From: Styela clava
Lineage: Eukaryota; Chordata; Ascidiacea; Stolidobranchia; Styelidae
DNA: 64,000 bases
Direction of reading: 5' to 3'
Assembly (NCBI RefSeq): GCF_964204865.1
Contig: NC_135260.1
Coordinates: 20,382,001 to 20,446,000 of the forward strand
The position numbers and the translations under genes were made by a program. This document shows, piece after piece, positions 1 to 10,409 of the stretch (positions within the stretch are counted from its first letter, which is position 1; every line of letters starts with the position of its first letter). The notes beneath the pieces are model-generated. The model did not search any database. It was not told the origin of the DNA and saw only the letters and a list, made by a program, of their open reading frames with translations.

Positions 1-20
1 AAATAATATTGCATTACTAC

Positions 21-1249
21 CTGAGCTGGTAAGCAGTAAACAAAATTGAAAAGACAATGCAATGCTCCAAACTTAGTCGGATTTAACAGATAAGGTTCAT
101 ATTCCTTAACGTAATAAACAATCATTGGGAAAGGAGATCCAAGAGCAGCAAGACCTCGAATGAAACCAACTATATTTGATGCAAACAAAACTCCTATTAC
201 AAAGATGTCGAATGCTCCTATCGATTCTGATCTAAAAGAAACATAGAAAAAAATTTATTGTATGGCTTATGCATTTGGTTAGTTTGGGGTTTTATATTTT
301 AGATGCCTGATGTTGGCTCTTTGTTAAAATTGGAACCAACTTCACTTTAGAACGCAGATGATGATGTAGGCCATGATGAATAACCCGCAGTCACAGGGTG
401 ATTAATAAAGTATTTGAGTTGTTTAATCGAAAAAGTAGCATACGCCAGTATATATGAAAATATTACTCTATACCAATGCAGTTAAAATGAAGAAAAGAGG
501 AGTCACACGAAGAAAAAAAACATTTTAGATAACTAGAGCTTTGATCAATATGATTTAGTATTTACACCAAACTAGTTAGAACTCGTACATGTTACAGCCA
601 TTTACCTCAATTCAGCAGGAGGATATTCTTGTACAGGTGAATTTTCGTGTTGAGGTAATTTTAATAAGTATATAAGAGCACAGAATGGAAATATTATGTA
701 AGGAATGTTGAGGAAAAAAGCAGGATGAATATCATTCCCATAACTTCCTACAATCATTCCAGTAGTGGCAACAAACAATCCTGCGATTATCGAACCCATA
801 CAGTAAATGCCATAACTTCTGTAGTCCTGTTTGTTGTCATATTTGTAAATAATAGTAAGATATAGTAGGTAGTGAACAACTGCATTCCACATATTGATAT
901 AAATTCCAAATGAAGTGTTTAGATAGGGTTCCCCACTTTTCAAATACCAATCCATGTATCCGTCGATGTATCCAAGATTTTCCAGACATAACACAAGGTC
1001 TGCAACATATGACCAAGAAAAAAGACAGCACATATAAAAGAACCAGTTCCTCTTATGTGTTCCCAGATTGTCTTCATAAACTGACGGTAAAAGCTTGCGT
1101 AAAAGTATTGCTAAGCCAGGAATGAATATGACACCAGCTAAAAGCATTGCAAGTGGATTTCTTATAATTGAAGTTGATCCAACAATATATAGAAGTCCCC
1201 ATTGTGATTGGGACACAAGAAATACAACAATAGTTCCCTGAAGATTCAT
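21..1249 (-). CDS. TM6SF: TM6SF1/TM6SF2-like transmembrane 6 superfamily protein, 5' two coding exons (3' end beyond window)
   Basis: Two coding exons join cleanly: 1249-606, then 231-21, with a 374-bp intron (donor GTAAAT at 605, acceptor TTTTAG ending at 232). A second donor (GTAGTA) at 20 leads out of the window. The joined reading frame gives 285 residues; family members are about 370 long, so roughly 85 are missing. The start is the ATG at 1249 (MNLQGTIVVFLVSQ); longer versions need a non-ATG start. Several hydrophobic segments are visible. The first EXPERA-type domain carries the family hallmark GEPYLNTSFG followed by WNAVVHYLLYL, then GSIIAG and a PAFFLNIPY segment. The second exon repeats the theme with EYEPYLLNPTKFG. 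In vertebrates TM6SF proteins sit in ER/Golgi or lysosomal membranes and affect lipid or lipoprotein handling; that role is known for the family, not shown here. The ancestor of TM6SF1 and TM6SF2 cannot be resolved. An acceptor-like CATCACAG lies 26 bases upstream of the ATG. Confidence 0.88.
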
Positions 1250-2737
1250 ATTATTATCAATAAAACGATGATCGCCTGTGATGCAGTGATGTGAGAAACA
1301 CAATAATACATGATAATACCGTAGTTTGTATAATGAACTTATAATCTCTGAATACCATTCTCAATAAAATAATATTAAAACAGTAGTGAGTAATATTCTC
1401 AAAAGACTCTCAACATTTCTAATTGATTCCCAATAAATTTCCAGTTTTATGTTTCAATTCTGCAATTAATAAACATAGTATTAAAATGAATTTTGCAATT
1501 CAGAATAGGAGATTGGACATTTTAATAAGATGAATATCATGCACACGATGACAAGATCAATAATTCTATATTACATACACAATCCATGGCATAAATCTTT
1601 CTACACTTCTAGCAGCATTATTCTAGGCTCTATGTAAAATTGATATTTATTACGCTTTTGGTTCCATTAAAACACCAGGTGTACGGTAACTGGTAAAACT
1701 ATCTATAAACATAATTCAAAGCAGATAGTTCGGATAGCAGAGCCACCGTCAACGCTCTCTCAAATATTCCCCACATCAGTGCAGGCGTGCAGCACAACAA
1801 CCACCTCCTTACCTGGCCTTCGATTTCTAAATAGTCAACACGAATCGGTGAATACCCTAGCCAGCCACCTAGTGGGTTGCAAGGCTCAATATATCCCGGG
1901 TAGGCAATGTTTCAAGTCTTAATTAGATATTAGAACCTTGGTTGGCGCTGCTCGGTAACTAAGTTGTGTGCTCGCAATTTCCATAATCAACATAACAGAC
2001 GTTTAAATAGTTGATAAAAACAAAATAGACAAAACTAATTACAGCATCAACAGAGCGAACAACATTTTAAATAAGAATTAATCGTACAGATTTGCCCACC
2101 AAAATATATTAAAGTAACTAAAATACGAACAAACGCAAACACACATACCGGTACATCTGTACATACGATCACGAAGAAATAATGAAATTAGAAGAGAAAA
2201 AAAATACACATGAGGAATATTACTAAGTGAAAAAAAATATATATATAAACTAATGCAAAAAAAATTGCCACTCCAAAATTAAAAATATATTTTACCAAGC
2301 GGAAATTCTAAAAAGACAATGTGGTCACGCTTTCTGTGAACATCCGATGGAACGATTTTGGTGAATAAAATAAAGAAACTAACACTTTATTAATATCTAA
2401 TGAAGAATATTTGGAAAAAAAATCAGATCCAAGTCTTTTCAATTATTGTACAATGCCCATTTGGGCAATTAATAAAATATTTTAGTCACCTTTTATTTAC
2501 TGTAACTCATCATAGTTATGAAATACTTCCTTATTATTGTACATTTGTACCTTGTAGTTTGTAACACCTATTCTCTGAAGACTTCCACCTTCACTCAATC
2601 CCACATTTCCAATGCTTGATATTGCCAGTTATCACCCTAATACAAACTGGGAATCATACGTGTTCACCCCTATATCGTTCAACACCGACAAAATCACTCA
2701 AATTACGTGAATCTCATCATCTGACCATATTCTAGTG
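1250..2737. other. Intergenic, no gene seen
   Basis: No coding exon or transposon end was recognised. The stretch is mostly AT-rich with A-runs, but about 1730-1930 is clearly richer in C and G and lacks the surrounding poly-A/T runs. It may be an old repeat or a regulatory patch. Bases about 2550-2737 may be the 5' part of the decayed LINE that resumes at 3956, because the hAT element at 2738 separates the two. Confidence 0.4.
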
Positions 2738-3955
2738 CAGGGGTGTCAAACTCGAGGCCGCATGCGGCTCCATAGACCGTCCAATGCGGCCCAGAGACGG
2801 TCCAATGCGGCCCTTAACAACGCTTAACAATAATTGTAATATTTTCCTAGAAAACGACAATTTACTCAAACTAGTTTTGGAGAAATTTTTTTTTTTTCGT
2901 TTTCAATTTGTTCTACCGGTAATTATGGATACACTTCAAGCTAGCAGAAGACTACTTGAAAAAAAAAACTTCAGGGATTAAATGGAACGCAAAGTACATG
3001 AAGATGGTGGCACTTTTGAATAGAAATAGAAGTTGCAATATTTCTGCATTCCTCGAAATTCTACAGCACATTGTAATTTGTCACATTTCCACCAGCACAA
3101 TGGAAGAATATAGTATATGTGCACATTATGTGGACTAGAATACGCTCAGCAGTCGATATGACAAATTCAAAGATCAACTTCGACCATAAAATTTCATGTG
3201 TTTGTATATTTTTATAATTATAAAACTACCTAGTTACTAAAAATCAGTATCAATCATAATTCAAGCGGTCCTATGTCACGTAATGGTATAAAATGTCGCG
3301 GGAAATGTCTGTTCCGAAAAGTCGGTCATTTGTTTGTTTACTGTTCTATGCATGAAATGATAAACGTAATATTTTTGCAGTACTGAAATTAATCGAACAT
3401 TCTCAACGATCCAGATTAACCCATGATTATGTGAACTCGTAGAGTTGGTACTGTTAAATCATTTCAGCCTGATATTAGTAAGCTGGTGGCACAAAAGAGA
3501 TTCTAAACGTCAGGGCATATGCAATGAAAAAATATTGAGTATATTCTGTAGTATTTTTGTAAATTTAGGTCTATACTTTAGATTAGGTCATTTTTAGTGT
3601 ATGAATTATTCTTTTCTTATCAAAACTTTGTGTAAAAATGTTTTGCATAGTTGTACATAAAAATTTATGATTCTTTGTAATAAATACAGTAAATTGTAAT
3701 AAAAGTGAAATCCAAAAATTGATATGTAAATGGCAATTGAAGATTAAGAAAATAACAAAACTTCATTCGGCTGTTTATTTGCATCACAAATTTGTCACAA
3801 TATATGTCACAAATTACACCCATATAAAAATATGCTTCAGGTATACATTATCAAGATATATATATATATATATATATCAAAAACTGTTTGCGGCCCTTTG
3901 TACAATTTCCAAAATGCAATGCGGCCGTCAAAAACCCACGAGTTTGACACCCCCG
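2738..3955. mobile_element. Non-autonomous hAT element (TIR CAGGGGTGTCAAACTC), about 1.2 kb
   Basis: The left end reads CAGGGGTGTCAAACTC and the right end is its complement GAGTTTGACACCCCCG with one mismatch. Subterminal GCGGCC-rich stretches occur at both ends. Flanking octamers TTCTAGTG and TTCCAGTC agree at six of eight bases, as expected for an aged hAT 8-bp target duplication. No transposase is readable inside; the interior is AT-rich with an (AT)n run near 3857. It sits inside an older LINE, whose endonuclease-like coding begins directly after the right end. Confidence 0.85.
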
Positions 3956-6900
3956 TTCCAGTCAATAATAACATCAGATCACTACCTAAATACGTTGATG
4001 ATCTAGTTGAATTGTATTCAAAGTTCTATTCTTCTCCCCATATTGGTGCTTCGAGTGAGACCAAGATTGAGAGTGGGGTAGCGTTTTATAATGTTGACAT
4101 CCATTAGCCTACATGAAAAACAATATATTTGAATTACCAATTATCCAAGAATTCAATATATATCATTTCCTCCCTTTGGCGATATGTGGGTCGAGATCAA
4201 GTGATATCAACCTAAACTTCCAGTGCTTCATCATTGGTGTTATTTACAGCCATCCGAAAAACATGGTATCATCAATTTAGGGATGTAAGTTTCGAATATT
4301 TTCATTTTGAATCAGAATGTTCCGATTCACATATTTCCGAATCCGATTCTATTTAGTATAACATCATGTTATCTTTAACTTTCTTTATATAACATTTGCA
4401 ATATCTGCAAGATAAATTGTGATTAAATGATATTGAACTAAAGAATGAGTAAAGTAAAAAAAAACTTCAATGGATTCATCAAATACCCAATAGGGATGAG
4501 GAAATTTATTAAATAAAGATACACTCGGTTACATATTTACATTTTATCACTTAAATTTTCGTCTGCAAACAAAACCGGACGTATATTGATCGTTTCTACT
4601 GATATCGACCTTTGAAATTCATCCAAATGATAAACACTGGTTAAATGTTCTTTAGTATGATTTGCGCCATAATTTTATAGAAATCGATAATTAAGAGGAA
4701 AACATCGCAGACCTTTGTTTTAATAAGACATACTGTAGGGATATTGCTATAATGATATTATAAAGGTATCCCATAGAAGCCATATTTGTAAAAATTTGTA
4801 ACAATTTCAAGTAGCCCAACAAAATTACGCGACATAGTTATTCTGAAGATGTGACCCATATAAAAAAATAACAATCCCATGAGTGTTAAGACTCGGGAAA
4901 TGCTGCAAACGCAAGAAAAATGAACAAAAAAACGACTTTGGCCGATGCTGGTGTTATTTGTATTATTATTTTTTATATATAGATTCAAGCCGTTTTTTCT
5001 CAAATTGCTTCGATTTGATGTTGATTCGAATCGCTTCGAATTCGAAACTCTGAAACTTACATCCCTAAATTTATAAATATCCAATAGGCGCTAATCTATT
5101 ATTTCATGAAACCCCATAAGAGCTGATCGTTGATAATCATTTACTGGAGAACTGGTTTACTGGTTTTACTGGTACTCCAGAAACTGACAATGTCAATCTT
5201 TTTATATTAGTTGATTCCAATTTCGCCTTACTTGACAGTTGACACCCATGATAATGCCACTTCCAAATATAATTTGAGTTGAAGTGTAACAACTATATGA
5301 GCGTTTTTTATTGCAAAGAAAATGTTAATAGCTGTTGAAACTTTTCTTGGCCATTAAAATGCTCAATAAATAAACACGCTCCATTACGACCCTTATCGCG
5401 CAAAGGAAACAAACTTTTTTTAAACCTTGGATCACCAGGGGAAGTCGAAAGTTGATTAAACATTAAACACAAAATTATTATGTTTGAAAAAAGCTCCTGA
5501 AGGGTAATGCAGTTCAACGTTTCCACTTCAAAAAGTATAAACACATGTTATCACATTTACAGAGGACATCGAAACAAATGTACTATCGTACTATCCTCGG
5601 AAACAACTGAGGTGATGTAAAACGCACGTGGAAAACCGTCAACGGCATTATTATGATCAAGTCCAGAGATGAAACATACATTTCAGAATTGAAACCTCAG
5701 TGACTGACCCATTCGTGATCGACAGCGAATTTAATAAATTCTTTTCGACAATAAGAAAGAATCTTGCAGATAAAATCCCACATAGCTCAAAATCCTGCAC
5801 CAACTTCTTGGGTGCTCCATTGCAAAACCACTTTTTCTCGATTTCCCTTTTTCCACGGAAATTATGCAAATAATTTTGAATCTGGAAAAAGGGAAGCGGT
5901 TGGGCCTGATGGTATTTCATCGTTTTTTCTGAGAACTGCTGCTGATATAGTATCACCAGCACTAAGAAATTTTTTCAATCATCATTTATATTAGGTATAT
6001 TCTGTGCTTCTTTTTTAAAGATCGCTAGAGTGGTACCAATAAATATTTCAAAATTGTAAAAAAAAGATCGCTCAAATTACAGGCCAATTTTCATCCTACC
6101 ATCCATTGGTATCATTTTAGAAAAACTATTACATAAGAAATATCTTAATTTTTGTACAAATTGGATTTTAAACTAATTCAACCAGCCATGCTATTCTTGA
6201 TTTAACTTCGTTTATTTATGATAAACTGAACAATGAAGAGTTTTTCTGCTGTATTTTTCTTGATTAAAAAAAAACTTTGAAACTGTCTATCATAGTTTTC
6301 TTTCCCATGAGCTTAGTTAGACAATATGGTTACCGAGGTGCTGCAGGCAACCTATTATGTGACTATTTGTCCGGTCGTTTTCAATTTGTATAGGTGAATT
6401 CTCACATAATGTCACCGTCCCTCATTCATTGCGGAATTTCTCAAGGATATGCATTAGGACCACTTGGATTCTTGATAACAATTAACAATTTGTCTAACAG
6501 CTCAAATGCTCTTTGCCGACAATGCATGCCTGTTCGACAGTGCGAAAGAATCAATCTCAGTCCAAGACAAGGTGAACACCGAAATAGATAGGGTGTATGA
6601 TTGGATGACATGTAACAAATTCACATTGAATGTTGTTGATAAATCGAAAGTGATGATATTTTGCTAAGGATACTAATTTTGTTCGCCTTCTTTACATCAA
6701 GTTGTGTACATGGACGGAAGCCTATGTGCAGGGGGGTATATTCACTTGGCTAACATAAACAGTCCCCGAACTCGTAATAGAACTTTAAAATAAGGATTTT
6801 TTTTTATAACGAATTTGGTTTTTGAACAAAAATTTTTTTAGTTATATGTTCGACTTCTTTCTATTCAACCTGTATCAAAGTTGGACATTATCACATGTGT

Positions 6901-7010
6901 GACTGCTCGATAACCAACATTGTTTTTTTTCGCGTCTCCCCCACGTATACCAATTATCTCACGTGTCCGACGTATCCCACTTGCCCTACGTGCCCCACTT
7001 AATCTACACC
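3956..7010 (+). pseudogene. Decayed L2/CR1-like LINE (endonuclease, reverse transcriptase and 3' UTR remnants), interrupted by a MITE
   Basis: At 3964-4107 a frame reads NNIRSLPKYVDDLVELYSKF, then SSETKI, the N-terminal pattern of a LINE AP-type endonuclease. Near 4225-4260 a second frame gives IIGVIYSHP, the mid-endonuclease motif. A MITE then occupies 4278-5067. Near 5613 comes TWKTVNG, the usual pre-RT motif, followed by FNKFFSTIRKNLADKIPHS, GPDGISSFFL, SNYRPIFILPSIGIILEKLL and, at about 6530-6660, a NTEID..WM..NKFTLNV thumb-region match. These appear in shifting frames with many stops, so the copy is dead. It aligns collinearly with the intact LINE ORF at 54620-56380, for example the FLGAP tract. 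After 6690 a 3' UTR-like module matches the end of the other LINE. The 5' end is uncertain and may lie left of 2738. Confidence 0.85.
4278..5067. mobile_element. MITE (TIR TAGGGATGTAAGTTTC) inserted in the decayed LINE
   Basis: The left terminus TAGGGATGTAAGTTTCGAA is matched by the complement at 5047-5067 (GAAACTTACATCCCTA). Both arms continue with GATTCGAATC-type repeats, for example GATTCGAATCGCTTCGAATT on the right. The TIR style is hAT-like. The flanks share only AATTT, so the target duplication is not clear. No protein is encoded. It separates the endonuclease and reverse transcriptase parts of the surrounding LINE. Confidence 0.75.
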
Positions 7011-7015
7011 TGTCT
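6896..7015 (+). repeat. LINE 3' UTR module followed by a 9-bp minisatellite
   Basis: TGACTGCTCGATAACCAACA closely matches the 3' region of the LINE at 57359 (GTCGCTGCTCGATAACCAAT). It runs into a tract with 9-base periodicity (approximate unit CGTGTCCCA, 6943-7005) in which CACGTG and CCCACTT recur. A related tract lies at 17935-18015. Confidence 0.6.
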
Positions 7016-9316
7016 TTAATACTTCGTTTTTCCTTATTCGAAATATATATCGAAAAAGTATTCAGCTGCATAAGATTATATAAATTTTGATGGACTATAT
7101 GCACGAATTAGATGGGGCAATTTTAAAGATGTGGAAATTGGTGTTAAGGTGAACTATACCCGATCCAACTGAGTATTGTAATTACTATTTATAACAGATA
7201 TTTTTCTATAAAAAAAATTTGAATGGGGATACTTGCATTTTACAGCTATTCTGGCTATTGAATTAAAAAATTATCCGTGTCCGAGTACATGATGATATGG
7301 ACAAGATGATTTTGGTAAATAAACACTTAATGCAATTTCAACGACGACCAATATAGAGATATGAGTATAATGTCGATTGAATCGAAAGTTCACTTATGAA
7401 TGAGGCATTAGGCATAGGAAGAAAAAGCACATGTTGAATGAATTGTACGTGGCAAAAAAGTGATAAAATTATCAAATATACTTACTTACTCATTACAGTT
7501 TTATTTATTACACAGATCAAACACCGCAATTCCTTGATCATGTGCGCAAGCGCCTGCAGAAAATACCATAATTTGTTCTATAAAAGCGTTGAGGTGCAAC
7601 TTTGCATACGTACTAGGTTGCAAACCAATTTACGGTACAATTGATTCAAGTACTTTAAAGTTTAAACTGTTAGCATTGATTCTAATGACACGTCATTTCT
7701 GCATTTGGATCACAAATATATACCAATTTTTATGTTCTAGCTAGAATACCTACGTGTTCGTCAGGCTAAAATAATGACCACTGTAAACAATCCAGATGAT
7801 ATTTATATCTAATCGGATCGGTACCGGTATAGGCGATAGAAGCGGTATATATATCTCTAATGACCGATACCGGTTCGCGGACCAGCGATTGGGAACCACT
7901 GACTTATACAGACAGTTTGCGAAGTAGGGCGGTAGCTAGAGAGTGGGTGTTGTAACAGGGGTAAGGGCGGAGTATACAAAACTGTTTGAAGGCCCTACAT
8001 GTTTTATGGGTGTATAAATAGAGAACACACAACACACTCAGTATATATACATAAAAATAAAACTTGATACCATATAAAAAGGTTGAGTTGAAATAGTAAA
8101 TGTGCGTTTTCTTATGCAGTATTATAGGGAATAGTAGGGCGATAGTGTTCTTATTAAAAGTAGATTATAGTTATTCAAGCAAAATGTGAATCATATAAGT
8201 TTTGGTAAAACTTCAGTGATATTTATCAAATTCTTAGGTGTTCTTGATCATTGTGAAAAAGGCAGCCAAAAGTGATAAGAAAAAACTCAGTAATAGGCAT
8301 TTCAACAAAACTTATCATGTTCGCATTTTGATTAGAGGAGAAGAGAGGAATAAAAGTATAATTGAATGGAGGGTCATAAATTATAAAAAAGGGTAATGTT
8401 ATCATGTCGTGAATTGTCCAAATTGAATAGCCGTAAAACAAATAATAGAATAATTTATTCTTCTGGCATAAAAGAAGGAATATATTCGATTCAGTGCAAG
8501 GAAATATTGAAGAAAAGAAAATGTCTAGCATGCTACTGTAACAAAAACATTGTCCCTATTGTTAGCTGCATTTGAATCTGATTCACAATCTTTTAACCTA
8601 AATTTCTGTTTTCTCTAAATTGCCGATGAACTCAAATTACCGTATGCGGTCGTATCGTCACCATCCAGTCATCTACCGAAAACTTTTGATGCATTTATTT
8701 TGTTATTATTATCATCATTTATATATATATTATGTGTTTTCTTGTTTGACACAACAATAAATTTTCTTTCTCTCTTTCTTTCGTGTTGTAGTTTTTTGAC
8801 AGTTGTTCCACATTCAAACAATTTATTGTTGTCCCATTCGGTATTGAATTCGTCTTGAAAAATAATATTCGAAGCAAACATGAATAATGTTCAAAACAGA
8901 GAATTTGATTGCTTACGCTTACGCTCCAAGTTTGATTATTTGATACCATTGGGTGGGGAATTCCTGCTTTTGCTCATATAATGAAATGAATTCTTGCTAG
9001 ATAATTTTACTAACGAAATGTTCAAAAAAAATTCTTTATTTCTACTGTTTGAACTTGAATTCGCTCACGTAAGACGGAACTTGCTTATTGTAGCAAGGTA
9101 ACACCATGGTACATGGTTAAGGTAAATAGTCATCGCGTAGTAACCTATACTCTTCAAATAAGTCATCATCATTTTCTCGACATCCTCTGTCGAAAACTTT
9201 TCTAATGAAACGGATGCAAACACTTTGAAATTTTTAACAATGGATGTTTGGCGATGAACGTGAGTTGCAGTAAAATATCGATGATGACTTTCTATTAGGG
9301 GTGGTATAGAATAGAT
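7016..9316. other. Intergenic, no gene seen apart from one hAT end fragment
   Basis: AT-rich sequence with no coding exon I can support. Open frames here (for example 8226-8531 minus) are short and low-complexity. A single hAT terminus lies at about 7808-7901 and is listed separately. A short tandem TTTC tract occurs near 8763-8785. Confidence 0.5.
7808..7901 (-). mobile_element. hAT terminal fragment (TIR CAGTGGTTCCCAATCGC)
   Basis: Read on the minus strand from 7901, the sequence starts CAGTGGTTCCCAATCGCTGG and continues with TCCGCGAACCGGTATCGG, a typical hAT terminal and subterminal pattern. No partner end was found upstream, so this is a solo end or heavily deleted copy. Confidence 0.5.
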
Positions 9317-9987
9317 GAGGGCTTCCCAAACTAGGGGCCGCGAAACGAATTTTAGGGGCCGCGAAGAGAACACCAAATTTGAACGAAGTACTATATTTAT
9401 TGTACTTTTTCAGTCTCTTGATTCGAAACACAATTATTAAAAATTGTGTAAAACAAAAATTTTACGATTCCGAGTTAATACATCTTCATACCGTGTTTCC
9501 CCGAAAATAAGACAGTGTCTTCGATTTTCTTTCGAAAATAACACTAGATCTTATTTGTGGGGGATGAAGAGAATAACAAGATTTTTTAATATACAAAGAA
9601 TGAATACCGATTTCCATTTACCTGTTTAATAGAATGTTTTCATTTAAAATAACTGCTAGATATAGATTATTAAAGTAGAAAAGATTTCTCGCTATCGACT
9701 AGGACTCAGTGGTTCTCGAACTTCATTGTATTGTGACGCCCTCCAAAAATATGCTCAAGTTGAGACTTCCCGTGAAAATACGTATGAGATACCTTTCAAT
9801 AAAAGACCTTTATTGCAATGAGTTTTATATAAACGAGCAAACAAAACCTAACGACATTCAGTGAAATCACAAAATCATATCAAAAATGCATATTTTGAAC
9901 TGTTTAGCATTATTAACTTAATCAAGGGCCGCGAAAAATTTTAATATATCAAAAGGGGCCGCGAGCTCAAAAGTTTGGGAAGCCCTG
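9317..9987. mobile_element. Composite hAT element (TIR AGGGCTTCCCAAACT) with nested TE pieces
   Basis: The left end AGGGCTTCCCAAACTAGGGG is mirrored on the right by AGTTTGGGAAGCCCTG, and both sides carry the subterminal GGGGCCGCGAA. Flanking octamers do not match convincingly. Inside are one end of a TA-flanked element (from 9491) and, from 9707, a hAT-type end CAGTGGTTCTCGAACTTC. The interval therefore records at least two later insertions or recombinations. Confidence 0.7.
9491..9706. mobile_element. Truncated TA-flanked DNA element, same family as 30285-30629
   Basis: After a TA at 9489-9490 the sequence CCGTGTTTCCCCGAAAATAA is the terminal repeat whose complement closes the copy at 30629. 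Interior motifs are shared with that copy (ACCGAT.TCCATTTAC, AATAACTGC, GATTTC..GCTAT.GACTAG). The right end is missing: the similarity stops where the CAGTGGTTCTCG hAT terminus begins. Confidence 0.65.
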
Positions 9988-10239
9988 CTATACAGAACCA
10001 AGAATTCCATTGGCCTACACAGTATTTGCAGTATATATTTAAAATCGGCTTCATTTATATATTAATTATGATAATCTCTCAATAAATCCTAATTGGATAC
10101 CAACATGTGGTTCAAATTTTCATCAACCAAAGACGGAAGAAGTTGTCACAAGTTTATTGCATTCAATTATTTACTTCATACTACCTGCTTTTGTTAAATT
10201 GCCTTCAAAGTACTGCCCGGATTGTAAATCGCGTTTTTC

Positions 10240-10409
10240 TGTGTTTGTTTTATTATTTTTTTGGTGGGCGGGCACGTACATTGTACGCTTTTTAACTTTA
10301 TTTTGAGTTTAGCCCGTCTCCTCCCAGATATCTCTGCATTTTGTTTTGTCCGTTTAGTTTTTGTATTGTTTATGTCCGAGAACCAAAATAAATGATTGAT
10401 TGATTGTTT
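10240..10409 (+). mobile_element. 3' end of a non-LTR retrotransposon with (ATTG)n tail
   Basis: A GC-richer 3' UTR-like stretch (GGTGGGCGGGCACGTACATT, then CCCGTCTCCTCCCAG) ends in CCAAAATAAATGATTGATTG. A short ATTG repeat directly after an AATAAA-like motif is the usual 3' terminus of L2/CR1-type LINEs. No coding sequence survives upstream. Confidence 0.5.

Noticed and set aside
1250..1303. N-terminal extension of the TM6SF protein beyond MNLQG
   Set aside because: It would need a TTG start and crosses an acceptor-like CATCACAG; the ATG at 1249 also aligns with the family N-terminus.
3857..3880. CRISPR-like or other regular repeat
   Set aside because: It is a simple AT dinucleotide run. 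No array of direct repeats with unique spacers exists in the window.
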